Assembly: GCA_043777595.1 (NCBI GenBank)
Contig: JAYWHT010000101.1
Location: 35,298 to 99,297 of the forward strand
Reading direction: 5' to 3'
Origin: JAYVJH01 sp043777595
Lineage (GTDB): Bacteria > Bacteroidota > Bacteroidia > Cytophagales > Spirosomataceae
DNA length: 64,000 nt
The position numbers and the translations under genes were made by a program. The first letter of the stretch is position 1, and every line of letters begins with the position of its first letter. Shown piece by piece: positions 43,920 through 53,808 of the stretch. Below the pieces are notes generated by a model. The model ran no database searches and had not been told where the DNA came from. It was given only the letters and a program-made list of their open reading frames with translations.

Positions 43920-44045
43920 ACTTGTTAAGAACCAAAAAAAATTAAAATATTGTCTGGGTTAGGTTTGTTAATTTCAAAAACTGCATACAAAGCCAAAACA
44001 CCAAATTCAAGTTTGGCTGTTGGTTCAATTTCTTTTTTAAGCAGT
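43920..44045 (-). other. open coding-like segment without a start
   Basis: Reading leftwards, about 40 codons are open and read LLKKEIEPTAKLEFGV, LALYAVFEINKPN and ILIFFGS before a stop near 43927. There is no ATG, and the upstream side is closed by a stop. It might be a gene relic, but the region is AT-rich and chance is possible. The rest of the 43854-44253 gap shows nothing. Confidence 0.2.
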
Positions 44046-44253
44046 GATTATGATAAGTTATAAATTTACAATTTTCAAATGATTTGTCAGCTATTGTATA
44101 GATTCAAAAATTTACTACGACTAATTGTTTGAGAGTTTCTTAAAATGACGGCTAACTTTCGTATTTCTAAATACAGATTTTCTATGCCTAATATCAGGGG
44201 GTTTCTTTGTATAAATGTTAGTTACTGAGTACTTTTTTTACAAATATAACGAT

Positions 44254-45156
44254 TCAATATATTATTTCCCAGACGGCTATTTTCTTGTCGTCGCTGGCCG
44301 AAACGAGTTGCTGCTCATAGGCTGACCACCACAGTTTATTGACAGAAGTGCCATGACCAGCGTGTCGTGCTTTGTCTATTACTTTGAGTAATTGAAAAGT
44401 AGCCGCCGACCAAATTTTGATAGATTTATCCATACTACAGGTAGCAAAATACCGACCGTTGGGGCTATACACAATGTGGTTGATGGCAAATAGATGTGCA
44501 GGAATTGCTTTGTATAGTTCGTAGTTGTTCTCAACGTTCCAAATTCGTAAGTGAGCATCTCGCCCTGCCGATAGTAAAAATTGGCCATTGGGCGAATATT
44601 GAACTGTAAAAACAGAATTGGTATGGCCAGACAGTACGTACTTCAAATTACCGTTTTCTATATCAAAAACCCTAATTTGGTGGTCGCTATACCCTATGGC
44701 TATTTCGTTTTTTTGTAAATTAACGGCCAAACAACGTGCGCTCTCGGTGCTGGCTTTGATGTGGCGTTTGACGGCAAAATGCTCAACGTCTATCACCGTA
44801 ACCACGCCGTCTGACTGTGCAATAAAGGCTTGATTTTGAAATAACTGAATGTCGAATATCGCTGCTGAAGTAATATTTGCAGATGCAATGATAGTTTTTT
44901 GAAATGGGTCAATGAGCTGCACACCTTCGTAGTTTTGGCCTACCCAAAGTTGGTTTTTGGTAGCATCAAAGGCCATTGCATAAACCGAGGCAGGTACTTG
45001 CGCTACCAACGTACCAACATCTGGCCGAGCCAAGTCCCATAATACAACTTGCCCATCGCCACCAGCCGAAAAAAACTGTGCCGCCTCAGCCGCAGCCGTC
45101 AGTGCATACACACAGTCTCGGTGGCCTGAAAAAGTATCTATTTTTTGAACATTCAT
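44254..45156 (-). CDS. WD40-repeat beta-propeller protein
   Basis: 300 residues, no signal or membrane segment. Repeated 40-residue blades end with VVLWDLARPD, IRVFDIENG, LRIWNVENN, IKIWSAATF and IAVWEIIY, with GH-type starts (SGHRDCVYALTAAAE, SGHTNSVFTVQYSPNG). Five clear blades plus two weaker ones would give a seven-bladed propeller. A protein-interaction scaffold; partner unknown. It lies 29 bases after the pentapeptide gene, which in turn lies 23 bases after rarA, all on one strand. Confidence 0.85.
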   Translation of the reverse strand: MNVQKIDTFSGHRDCVYALTAAAEAAQFFSAGGDGQVVLWDLARPDVGTLVAQVPASVYAMAFDATKNQLWVGQNYEGVQLIDPFQKTIIASANITSAAIFDIQLFQNQAFIAQSDGVVTVIDVEHFAVKRHIKASTESARCLAVNLQKNEIAIGYSDHQIRVFDIENGNLKYVLSGHTNSVFTVQYSPNGQFLLSAGRDAHLRIWNVENNYELYKAIPAHLFAINHIVYSPNGRYFATCSMDKSIKIWSAATFQLLKVIDKARHAGHGTSVNKLWWSAYEQQLVSASDDKKIAVWEIIY

Positions 45157-45185
45157 TGTTTTAGCGCATAAAATCTGGGGGTATT

Positions 45186-45767
45186 TTAATTTAAAAGATC
45201 AATTTCGATATCGTATTTTTCTAAAAGGCCAGCAATGCCAGTGAGTGCAAACTTTGCTTTTTTTACTTTATTATTTTCGGGATCAATCACATAGTTGAAG
45301 GCCGTCCGAAAGTCGCATTTTTCAATTATCGTTTTTTGAAAAGTAGCCGCCGATAGGTCGCAGTCGTCAAAAATAGAGCCTGTCATATCGGCCTCTGTAA
45401 AGTCGGTTTCTCGTAGTTGGGTATTTTTAAAAATCGTTTTTTTGACTTTGGTCTGATAGAACGAGCAATGGTTAAGATTACAGTTTTCAAAACCAAACGA
45501 AAGTCCAAATTTAGAGCAGGTATCAAAATGAAGCCCCAGCATTTTACAATCCTTAAACCGAACATCTCGAAAGGCGGTACCTGTAATATTAGCCAAGCTC
45601 AGGTTACAATCAATAAAAATACAGTCTAAAAATTTAAAATGAGCCAAGTTGCTATCGGCCATATTGCAGTTAATAAACGTACAATATTCGTAGTCGCCTC
45701 TGGATAGAGGGTTGGCCCTTATGTTTTGTTTTTCAAACGTTTTTTCTTCAATTAGTACTTGTTCCAT
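45186..45767 (-). CDS. Qnr-like pentapeptide-repeat protein
   Basis: 193 residues forming a right-handed quadrilateral beta-helix. Pentapeptide phrases such as CTFINCNMADSNL, CNLSLANITGTAF, TDFTEADMTGSIF and CDLSAATF are seen through about residues 25-160. The C-terminal GIAGLLEKYDIEI matches the dimerising tail of Qnr-type proteins, which mimic B-DNA and protect gyrase. The family is close in layout to Qnr/MfpA, but whether this copy interacts with gyrase is not known. Second in the rarA-pentapeptide-WD40 run. Confidence 0.75.
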   Translation of the reverse strand: MEQVLIEEKTFEKQNIRANPLSRGDYEYCTFINCNMADSNLAHFKFLDCIFIDCNLSLANITGTAFRDVRFKDCKMLGLHFDTCSKFGLSFGFENCNLNHCSFYQTKVKKTIFKNTQLRETDFTEADMTGSIFDDCDLSAATFQKTIIEKCDFRTAFNYVIDPENNKVKKAKFALTGIAGLLEKYDIEIDLLN

Positions 45768-45790
45768 TACATTTTGCTGCTTTGTCTTTT

Positions 45791-47056
45791 TTAGTATTCA
45801 TACCAATCTTTCCACCAATTTTGTAGTTGTTTTCTGATTTCATTTTCACGGGGGTTGAGGCCAGGGTTATATATTTTGGTAGCTTTGAGGTCGTCTGGCA
45901 TAAAGTTTTGTTGGACAAAATTACCCTTAAACTCATGTGCGTATTTATAGTTTTTGCCATAGCCAACCTCTTTCATTAGCTTGGTTGGGGCATTGCGTAA
46001 GTGTAGTGGTACGGGTAAGTCTGCGGTTTGGGTAGCGAGCTTAATTGCTTCGTCAATGGCTACATAACTGGCATTGCTCTTGGCCGAAGTTGCCAAATAT
46101 ACCGCCACCTGCGACAGCACGATGCGACATTCGGGGTAGCCAACGACCTTGACAGCCTGCATACAGGCATTGGCCATGATGACGGCCGTGGGGTTGGCGT
46201 TGCCAATGTCTTCTGAGGCCAATATCAACATACGGCGGGCTATAAACTCGGGGTCTTCGCCAGCCACAATCATCCGAGCCAGCCAATAAAGCGAAGCGTT
46301 GGGGTCTGAGCCTCTCAATGACTTGATAAAAGCCGAAACGATGTCGTAATGTTGCTCGCCAGATTTGTCATAGCGAGCCGTGTTTTGCTGCGCTACTTGC
46401 TCAACGAGGTCGTCTGTTATGACAATTACGGGTTCGGCAAATTGGTCATTTACAACGAGTTCCAATAAATTTAACAGCTTGCGCCCATCACCACCCGACA
46501 GCCGCAGCAGCGCATCGTAAGACTGAAACCGAAAGGTTTTGAGTTTTAGATAATCGTCTTTGGCAATGGCTTGGTCAATCATGAGTATCAACTCTGCTCG
46601 CCCCAAAGATTCTAAAATATAAACCTGACAACGAGACAATAGTGCAGAGTTTAGCTCAAAAGAAGGGTTTTCGGTTGTAGCACCTATGAGCGTAATTTGC
46701 CCTTTTTCGACAGCCCCCAGCAGCGCATCTTGCTGGCCTTTGTTGTAACGGTGTATTTCGTCAATAAACACAATCGGCGAAAACAACCCCGATGGGCGGC
46801 TCAATACCTCACGCAGCTCTTTGATGCCCGAACTAATGGCACTCAGGCTATAAAAAGTACGTTTAGTGGTTTCGGCAATGAGCAAGGCCAGCGTAGTTTT
46901 GCCAACGCCAGGCGGCCCCCACAATACCATAGACGGAATGAGATTGCCATCGATGGCTCGCCGCAAAGCACCTTTGTTACCCAATAACTTCGGCTGACCA
47001 ATAAAGTCGTCTAAGCTACGGGGTCGCATTCGTTCGGGTAGAGGAATCATTGGCAA
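45791..47056 (-). CDS. rarA: replication-associated recombination AAA ATPase RarA (MgsA)
   Basis: 421 residues. The start, PMIPLPERMRPRSLDDFIGQPKLLG, is the RarA/MgsA signature. Walker A is GPPGVGKTT (about residues 52-60), Walker B IDEIHR (about 98-103), sensor 1 GATTENPSFELN and an arginine-finger motif SRCQVY follow. The tetramerisation domain contains SDPNASLYWLARMI and ILASEDIGNANP. Related to clamp-loader and RuvB ATPases, it acts on single-strand DNA ends at stalled replication forks. Full length. Confidence 0.96.
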   Translation of the reverse strand: MPMIPLPERMRPRSLDDFIGQPKLLGNKGALRRAIDGNLIPSMVLWGPPGVGKTTLALLIAETTKRTFYSLSAISSGIKELREVLSRPSGLFSPIVFIDEIHRYNKGQQDALLGAVEKGQITLIGATTENPSFELNSALLSRCQVYILESLGRAELILMIDQAIAKDDYLKLKTFRFQSYDALLRLSGGDGRKLLNLLELVVNDQFAEPVIVITDDLVEQVAQQNTARYDKSGEQHYDIVSAFIKSLRGSDPNASLYWLARMIVAGEDPEFIARRMLILASEDIGNANPTAVIMANACMQAVKVVGYPECRIVLSQVAVYLATSAKSNASYVAIDEAIKLATQTADLPVPLHLRNAPTKLMKEVGYGKNYKYAHEFKGNFVQQNFMPDDLKATKIYNPGLNPRENEIRKQLQNWWKDWYEY

Positions 47057-47358
47057 AAAACGGAGTTGGATTTATTTTCTCAAATATAAGCCAAAAATCA
47101 ATACAGTGGCTCATCAATGCCCAAGGCTACGAGCAGACTGGATTTTTATTTATTATGTAATCTTAAATGGTCGTAGATTTTGGTTAATTTTGGGGCTTAA
47201 CAAAAGCCAAATATCTCTTAAAAAAAGAGAGAGTGCTATATTCATAACAGTACCCAACGTCATTAAGTACAAAAACCATGAGCATCAAACATAATCGCCG
47301 AAGATTTGGTAACTACTGAAGGGTCTTCTGCACTTAATTAAATAAACACAATGACATC

Positions 47359-47649
47359 ATGCAATCTTTAAAAACCATCATTGAGTACCTCGAAAGTTCT
47401 ACAATATTTCACACTTATAATTTGGAAAGTATAGGCATTTTTGGTTCTGTTGCTCGTGGCGAAGATGCCAACGATTTAGATTTATTGATAGATGCAGACC
47501 CTCGAGATTTTAAAAAATGGATAGCGTTTAAAAAGAAGGTTGAAACTGATTTGACTATTCGTGTAGATATTATGTTTGAAAAATATGCTGACCCTATCAT
47601 TCTTTACCGCGCTAAAAAAGACTTAATTTATGCAAATGTCCGTCAATAA
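47359..47649 (+). CDS. MNT nucleotidyltransferase of an MNT/HepT pair
   Basis: 96 residues. ESIGIFGSVARGEDANDLDLLIDAD shows the GSxARG...DxD nucleotidyltransferase core (about residues 23-47). In MntA/HepT systems this protein adds AMP to the HEPN RNase and silences it. The ORF overlaps the following HEPN gene. A preceding intergenic stretch of about 300 bases, divergent from rarA, contains no gene. Confidence 0.82.
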   Translation: MQSLKTIIEYLESSTIFHTYNLESIGIFGSVARGEDANDLDLLIDADPRDFKKWIAFKKKVETDLTIRVDIMFEKYADPIILYRAKKDLIYANVRQ

Positions 47650-48073
47650 CGATCTGATTTATTTGTTGAGAATGCTCGAATCTATTGGTAAAATTCAATT
47701 ATATAGGGCAGAGATTGACGACCCTATTGAGTTTTTTGAAACTAATGACCAACAGGCATTTAATGCAAGTCTATTATTACTCGTTCATATTGGCGAACAG
47801 TCTGGTAAAATCAGTGAAGAACTAAAGGAAATACACCCTATCTTACCGTGGCAACAAATTAAGGATTTCCGAAACAGAGTAGCTCATAACTATATCGGAA
47901 TAGACCGTTTTATTACCTTCGATATTATTTTAAACGAGCTTCCAAAATTTCAGGACAAGATAGAAAGAATCATTCAAACAGAATTGAATACAGGTATTTT
48001 TGACATCACTGAGTACGAATTAGCCAAACAAAGCGAATACTATCGCCATATTGACTACCAAAAAATAGATTAG
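47636..48073 (+). CDS. HepT-like (DUF86) HEPN toxin
   Basis: 145 residues from ATG 47636 (two codons upstream is another ATG). IKDFRNRVAHNYIGID contains the HEPN RNase active-site R-x4-H motif (R, N, R, V, A, H). Helices before it fit the four-helix HEPN bundle; the C-terminal tail EYELAKQSEYYRHIDYQ is longer than in minimal members. It would cleave tRNA or mRNA if not neutralised. It overlaps the MNT gene by 14 bases and ends seven bases before dnaE, so it is probably cotranscribed with it. Confidence 0.82.
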   Translation: MSVNNDLIYLLRMLESIGKIQLYRAEIDDPIEFFETNDQQAFNASLLLLVHIGEQSGKISEELKEIHPILPWQQIKDFRNRVAHNYIGIDRFITFDIILNELPKFQDKIERIIQTELNTGIFDITEYELAKQSEYYRHIDYQKID

Positions 48074-48080
48074 CCCTACC

Positions 48081-51000
48081 ATGCAATTTTCACACCTACA
48101 TACCCACACCCAGTATTCGCTTTTAGATGGGGCGGCTGACATTAAAAAACTATTCAAAAAAGCCAAAGCCGACGGCCAGCCAGCTATTGCCATCACCGAC
48201 CATGGCAATATGTTTGGGGTCTTTGAGTTTGTGGCCGAAGGCCATAAACAGGGCATTAAGCCTATTGTAGGCTGTGAGTTTTATGTGGTCGAAAACCGTG
48301 ATAAGCGACAGTTTACCAAAGAACAAAAAGATGTACGTTACCACCAGTTACTACTCGCCAAAAACGAAGAAGGCTACCGAAACTTGTCTAAACTATGCTC
48401 GCTGGGCTACATTGAGGGTATGTATGGCAAATATCCACGAATAGACAAAGAGCTGATTGTGAAGTACCACAAAGGTCTGATAGCTACCACCTGTTGCATC
48501 GGTGCGTCGGTGCCACGTGCTATTTTGAAGCGTGGCGAAGATGAAGGCTGGAAAGAATTTAAGTGGTGGAAAGACTTATTTCAAGACGATTATTATGTCG
48601 AAATTCAGCGGCATGGCATCAAGGACCAAAACATTGCCAACGAGGTTTTGTTACGGTTTGCCCAACGCTCTAACACCAAAATTATATGCTCAAACGACAG
48701 TCATTATGTAGAAAAAGACGATGCCAATGCACACGATATTTTGCTGTGCGTAAACACGGGCGACAAACAAGCAACACCTACCAACAAAGACTTTGACGAT
48801 GCCAACCCAATGCCAAAGGGTACTCGTTTTGCGTTTTTTAACGATGAATTTTATTTTAAAACCAAAGCCGAAATGCTCAAAACGTTTAGCGACATTCCCG
48901 AGTCGTTGGACAATACGCAGGAGGTGGTCGATAAAGTAGAGCTACTGAAATTGAATCGTGATATTTTATTGCCTAATTTTCCGATTCCCAAAGAATTTCA
49001 AATTCATCAAATTTCGCAGATGATTGATTTCAATGGTAAGATGAAAGAACTCACACCCGACGTACATAACCAGTGGGAATATTTGAAACATTGGACATAC
49101 CAAGGCGCAAAAGTCAAATACAAAGAAATAACCCAAGAAGTACAAGAACGCCTTGATTTTGAGCTAAATACAATCAAAAACATGGGTTTCCCTGGTTACT
49201 TTTTGATTGTGGCCGACTTCATTCAGGCAGGGCGAGACATGGGCGTACTCATTGGCCCAGGTCGTGGCTCGGCGGCTGGTTCGGCGGTGGCTTATTCGAT
49301 TGGCATTACAAACATTGACCCAATCAAATACGATTTACTTTTTGAGCGTTTCTTAAACCCCGACCGTATCTCAATGCCCGATATTGATACCGATTTTGAC
49401 GACGAAGGCCGCCAAAAAGTGATTGATTATGTAGTACAAAAATACGGCAAAAACCAAGTAGCGCAGATTATTACCTATGGTACGATGGCCTCAAAGTCGG
49501 CTATCAAAGATGTGGCACGAGTTATGGACCTGCCGCTCAACGAAGCCAACGCCATTGTCAAACTTGTACCCGACAAGCCTACATACAACATTAACCTGCA
49601 TAAAGTTTTTAATGTGCCATTGGAGGAAATGGGAAAGACCATTACACCCGATGAACTCGAAAACCTAAGAAAACTCAGAGAAATGGCTCGTGGTACAGAC
49701 CTCACTGCACGGGTGTTTAGAGAAGCCCAACGATTGGAAGGAACTGTCAGAAACGTGGGTATTCATGCAGCTGGTATTATTATTGCACCCTCAGACTTGA
49801 CCGATTTGATTCCTGTCAGTACGTCCAAAGAGTCTGAATTGTTGATAACCCAATATGAGGGCAAAATCATAGAAGATGCGGGTGTTATCAAAATGGATTT
49901 TTTGGGACTACGCAACCTTACCATCATCAAAGAAGCCCTGCGAATGATACAAGCCAATCATGGCATAAAGATTGACATTGATTACATACCTTTGGACGAC
50001 CCAAAGGTATATGAACTTTTCCAAAGAGGCGAAACCAATGCCATATTTCAGTTTGAGTCTGACGGTATGAAAAAGTACATGAAAGAACTCAAACCCGATC
50101 GTTTTGGTGATTTAATTGCCATGAACGCCCTATATCGCCCTGGCCCCATTGCGTATATTCCCAACTATATCAATCGCAAGCATGGCCGTGAAAAAGTAGA
50201 GTACGACCTGCCCGAAATGGAAGAGTATTTGGCTGATACTTATGGCATTAGTACCTATCAAGAGCAATTGATGTTGTTGTCTCAAAAATTGGCCAACTTT
50301 ACCAAAGGCGATGCCGATGTACTGCGTAAGGCAATGGGAAAGAAGCAAATTGAGACACTCAATAAAATGAAAGGCAAGTTTATTGAGGGTGGTACAAAAA
50401 ATAACTTAGACCCCAAAAAACTCGATAAAGTCTGGACTGACTGGGAAGCCTTTGCCAGCTATGCCTTTAATAAATCTCACTCGACTTGCTACGCTTTTGT
50501 GGCTTACCAAACGGCCTATCTCAAAACCCACTATCCAGCCGAGTACATGGCGGCAGTTTTGACGAGTTCGTTGGGCAATATCGATAAGATTACGTTTTTT
50601 ATGGAAGAATGTAAAGCCATTGGTGTACCTGTCTTGGGGCCAGACATCAACGAGTCCGAACGCCGTTTTGGGGCAAATAAACGGGGCGAAATTAGGTTTG
50701 GGCTGGGTGGAATCAAAGGCACAGGCGATGCCGCAGTAGAGAGCATCATCGAAGAGCGAAGCAATGGCCCCTATACCGATATTTATAACTTTATGACAAG
50801 AGTAAACCTGAGAACGGTCAATAAAAAAACGCTCGAGTCGCTGGTTTATGCGGGGGCATTAGATTGTTTTGAAGAATTTAATAGAACACAATATTTTGCC
50901 AATGTCGATGGCGAGCCAATCAATTTTATAGAAAAACTCATTAAGTATGCCAACAACTATGGTGCCGACAAAGCCAACGCTCAGTCGTCGTTGTTTGGGG

Positions 51001-51803
51001 CGATGAGCGGTGGCCAAATGGCTATTCAAAAACCCAAAGCCCCAGTTGTAGAGCCATGGGGCGATATTGAAAAACTACGCTACGAAAAAGACGTGGTAGG
51101 ATTTTATATTTCAGGCCACCCGCTTGATATGTTTAGATTGGAATTAGAAAATTTTTGTACCTGTACGCTCGAAAAAGTAATGAGAACGACAGAAAGCAAT
51201 GAAAACATTGAAGACAGTGCAACGATTCGCAATGAAGACGATGAAGTTAATTTGCCAGTACCCAACAACCAAATAGGAGGCAAGCCGTTGCTTTTTGGTA
51301 AAGATGTTTCATTGGCGGGTATTGTAAGTAGTTTTCAGATTAGGACGACCAAAACTGGTAAACCGTTTTGTATTTTTAAAATAGAAGACTACGCAGGGTC
51401 TATGGAAATGAGTTTATTTGGCGAAGATTTTGTAAAATTTTCAAATTACATCGAAGTCGGTAGATTTTTGTATCTCAAAGGAAAAGTACAAAGCCGCTGG
51501 AGTTCAGACGATCAGTATGAATTTAAAATTGGCTCTATTCAGTTATTATCTGATATTCGAGAAAAACTTACCAAAGATGTACGTTTAGTTCTTAATTTAC
51601 AGTTAATTGACGATATGTTGGTCAATAGCATTAACGATATTGTAAAAAATAACAAAGGCAACTGTGGTCTTTCTGTGATAGTTTTTGACACCGAAAACAA
51701 CGTAGAACTGCGCCTCAGCTCACGCCAATATCGAATCTCGCCAAGTAATGAATTTTTTGATTCTTTGAAGGTGCTGGAGGGGGTTACTTGTCGGGTCAAT
51801 TAG
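48081..51803 (+). CDS. dnaE: DNA polymerase III alpha subunit
   Basis: 1240 residues. The N-terminal PHP domain starts FSHLHTHTQYSLLDGAADI, the Pol-III palm includes GPGRGSAAGSAVAY and PDIDTDFDDEGRQ (catalytic aspartates, about residues 390-440), the fingers carry AMNALYRPGPI and FNKSHSTCYAFVAY, and a C-terminal OB-fold region contains AGIVSSFQIRTTKTGKPF. Replicative polymerase of the cell. Length fits Bacteroidetes DnaE1. Immediately preceded by the HepT toxin pair and followed by HigBA. Confidence 0.97.
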   Translation: MQFSHLHTHTQYSLLDGAADIKKLFKKAKADGQPAIAITDHGNMFGVFEFVAEGHKQGIKPIVGCEFYVVENRDKRQFTKEQKDVRYHQLLLAKNEEGYRNLSKLCSLGYIEGMYGKYPRIDKELIVKYHKGLIATTCCIGASVPRAILKRGEDEGWKEFKWWKDLFQDDYYVEIQRHGIKDQNIANEVLLRFAQRSNTKIICSNDSHYVEKDDANAHDILLCVNTGDKQATPTNKDFDDANPMPKGTRFAFFNDEFYFKTKAEMLKTFSDIPESLDNTQEVVDKVELLKLNRDILLPNFPIPKEFQIHQISQMIDFNGKMKELTPDVHNQWEYLKHWTYQGAKVKYKEITQEVQERLDFELNTIKNMGFPGYFLIVADFIQAGRDMGVLIGPGRGSAAGSAVAYSIGITNIDPIKYDLLFERFLNPDRISMPDIDTDFDDEGRQKVIDYVVQKYGKNQVAQIITYGTMASKSAIKDVARVMDLPLNEANAIVKLVPDKPTYNINLHKVFNVPLEEMGKTITPDELENLRKLREMARGTDLTARVFREAQRLEGTVRNVGIHAAGIIIAPSDLTDLIPVSTSKESELLITQYEGKIIEDAGVIKMDFLGLRNLTIIKEALRMIQANHGIKIDIDYIPLDDPKVYELFQRGETNAIFQFESDGMKKYMKELKPDRFGDLIAMNALYRPGPIAYIPNYINRKHGREKVEYDLPEMEEYLADTYGISTYQEQLMLLSQKLANFTKGDADVLRKAMGKKQIETLNKMKGKFIEGGTKNNLDPKKLDKVWTDWEAFASYAFNKSHSTCYAFVAYQTAYLKTHYPAEYMAAVLTSSLGNIDKITFFMEECKAIGVPVLGPDINESERRFGANKRGEIRFGLGGIKGTGDAAVESIIEERSNGPYTDIYNFMTRVNLRTVNKKTLESLVYAGALDCFEEFNRTQYFANVDGEPINFIEKLIKYANNYGADKANAQSSLFGAMSGGQMAIQKPKAPVVEPWGDIEKLRYEKDVVGFYISGHPLDMFRLELENFCTCTLEKVMRTTESNENIEDSATIRNEDDEVNLPVPNNQIGGKPLLFGKDVSLAGIVSSFQIRTTKTGKPFCIFKIEDYAGSMEMSLFGEDFVKFSNYIEVGRFLYLKGKVQSRWSSDDQYEFKIGSIQLLSDIREKLTKDVRLVLNLQLIDDMLVNSINDIVKNNKGNCGLSVIVFDTENNVELRLSSRQYRISPSNEFFDSLKVLEGVTCRVN

Positions 51804-51848
51804 CAGAAATTGTTTGTTTTATAACTTACTAAGTTATATTTTTGCTTT

Positions 51849-52151
51849 ATGGTTGTACAATTTGATAATTACGAATTGGTGAGTTACTACGAAGCTAGCC
51901 ATAAAGGAAAACTACCTTTTCAGTTGTCTGTAGTCAAGCAGTTTCAAAAAGTAGTGAACTTGATGGTGGCGGCACCTAATTTCAATGAACTCAAAAGAGT
52001 AAATTCGCTACGCATACATCCACTCAAAAACGAATTGGTAGGTAGCTGGGCTGCAAGAGTCAATGACCAATATCGTCTAATTTTTAGATTGAATGAAGTT
52101 GAAAAAGTAGAAATTATAACTTTAGAAGATTTAACAGATTATCATCACTAA
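51849..52151 (+). CDS. HigB-like RelE-superfamily toxin
   Basis: 100 residues of the RelE/HigB fold: ASHKGKLPFQLSVVKQFQKVVNLM, then SLRIHPLKNELVGSWAARVNDQYRLIFRL (the WAARVNDQYRL strand pair carries the basic catalytic residues) and IITLEDLTDYHH at the end. A ribosome-dependent mRNA endonuclease. Its TAA-ATG overlap with higA (shared base at 52151) implies coupled translation. The toxin-first gene order matches HigBA. Confidence 0.87.
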   Translation: MVVQFDNYELVSYYEASHKGKLPFQLSVVKQFQKVVNLMVAAPNFNELKRVNSLRIHPLKNELVGSWAARVNDQYRLIFRLNEVEKVEIITLEDLTDYHH

Positions 52152-52489
52152 TGAAAACAGCAAACGAAATAACACCACCAATCGCCACTCACCCAGGCGA
52201 ATTATTAGCAGATGAATTAGAGGTTAGACGGCTGACACAGCAGGCTATTGCCCAACAAATGGGTGTTAGCCAAGCGATTATCAGCCAGTTGTTACATAAA
52301 AAGCGGAGGGTTTCGCTCGAAATGGCCTTACGATTGGAAGCATCTCTGAATATATCTGCTGAATTTTGGCTAAATCTACAACGCCAATATGACCATATTA
52401 CATCTTACCATGCTGCTCAAAAATCTATGCTAAAATTAGATATTTCAGCAGTGAGACAATCTAAACTTTTAGAAGCAATGTTGGGGTAA
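52151..52489 (+). CDS. HigA-like antitoxin (XRE/HTH)
   Basis: 112 residues. HPGELLADELEVRRLTQQAIAQQMGV then SQAIISQLLHKKRRVSLEMALRLE is the HigA helix-turn-helix and its recognition helix. The last 25 residues bind the toxin. Also represses the operon. Overlaps higB by one base. Confidence 0.9.
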   Translation: MKTANEITPPIATHPGELLADELEVRRLTQQAIAQQMGVSQAIISQLLHKKRRVSLEMALRLEASLNISAEFWLNLQRQYDHITSYHAAQKSMLKLDISAVRQSKLLEAMLG

Positions 52490-52623
52490 ATTAGTAATAA
52501 TTTCGAGCTGTTGAAGGCACTTAAAGGGGTGAGTTGACGAGTGAATTAACACAAATGAGGTTGTATTTGGTTATGATTCGGCTGGACTCAGTTTATATTT
52601 TTTGGCAAATAAGATGCTTAATT

Positions 52624-53544
52624 TCACCGCTTCCCTCTCCAACCAATCAAAAACACTCCCAGTAGCACCAACGCCGTGCCAAATATCTGAATGGGCGTAA
52701 TGACTTCGTCTAAAATTGTAGTTGCTAAAATAATAGTAAAGACAGGGCCGATGCTGGCAACTATGGAAGTATTGCTCGAACCAATGCGCTTGATTCCTTC
52801 TGAAATTACGAATGTTGGAAATACTGTGGCAACCGTAGCCAACAAAAATCCAATTTGATATACCACTTTGTCGTGGTGCCAGATTTTTAATTGGTTCAAC
52901 GCAAAACAGTGCAGTACCGTTGGTAACGTAGCGGCCAGCATAGCGAGAGCCGTAAATTTTTCTGCGCCAATTTGCGGAATAATTTTGTCGTTGCCAACCA
53001 AATAAATAGCATAAACCAAGCCGCTCGATATAACCCAGAACGCCCCCAGCATGATGTTTTTTTGCTGTGCCGAATCTATATTTTCTATAAATGCCAAAAA
53101 GATACCCGAGTAGGTTAGCATCAGCGCAAACCATTGCAATTTGGTAACAGGCTTTTTTCTAAAAATGGCATTGATAAATAATACAAAAGTTGGATAAACA
53201 AACAACAAAATTCTTTCCAAAGCCGCCGAAATATAATTGAGCGACTCAAAGTCCAAGAACGATGCGCCATAATAGCCCGTAATGCCCAGCCCCAAAACCC
53301 AAGCCCATTGCCGTCTCGAAACATTTAGTCCACCGTTTTTTAGAGCAAGTTGAATGGCTACAAAAGCAAAAAATGGCATTGAGAAAATCATTCTCAATGC
53401 CAAAATTGTAATCGTGTCGGCACCATGTTGGTACGCAATTTTGATAAAAACACCCTTGATTGCAAAACAAAACGAAGCTACTAACACCAACAGCACTCCT
53501 GTCCAATAATATACTTTGACTGCTTGCTCTGTTGTGTTTTTCAT
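52624..53544 (-). CDS. DMT-superfamily transporter (EamA type)
   Basis: 306 residues, about ten membrane helices, two EamA halves (residues 15-145 and 165-300). GITGYYGASFLDFESLNYISAALERILLFVYP and GPVFTIILATTILDEVITPIQIFGTALVLLGVFLI are typical EamA/RhaT phrases. Inner-membrane exporter or permease of small metabolites; substrate unknown. Convergent with higA, divergent from the acyl-CoA ligase. Confidence 0.88.
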   Translation of the reverse strand: MKNTTEQAVKVYYWTGVLLVLVASFCFAIKGVFIKIAYQHGADTITILALRMIFSMPFFAFVAIQLALKNGGLNVSRRQWAWVLGLGITGYYGASFLDFESLNYISAALERILLFVYPTFVLFINAIFRKKPVTKLQWFALMLTYSGIFLAFIENIDSAQQKNIMLGAFWVISSGLVYAIYLVGNDKIIPQIGAEKFTALAMLAATLPTVLHCFALNQLKIWHHDKVVYQIGFLLATVATVFPTFVISEGIKRIGSSNTSIVASIGPVFTIILATTILDEVITPIQIFGTALVLLGVFLIGWRGKR

Positions 53545-53808
53545 AACTGCCGGGTTGTGAGGTTAAGGTTAAAATTTTTTTACAAGTGCAATTTTAATAC
53601 ATTGTGGGTTAAATTGTCACGTTTTTTTATATTAGATTCTAAAAAACCATACGAACGCAATTTATCAAATTAAATTTAAACGGTACTTTGAACTTTATCA
53701 AGTATTGAATCTCGTTGATGGTAAATATGCAAAATTGTATTTTAAATCTTGTTATTGCTAAAAAAGTTTTTGAGATTTGTAACGAAATAAAGACAAACTA
53801 TTACTAAA

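Noticed and set aside
47106..47294. 62-residue plus-strand frame between rarA and the MNT gene
   Set aside because: No start context, no domain, and it lies in a typical divergent promoter region.
52571..53134. A 187-residue minus-strand frame overlapping the DMT transporter gene
   Set aside because: It lies in another frame of the same strand, is rich in Trp, Cys and His with no domain, and the 306-residue EamA frame explains the stretch.
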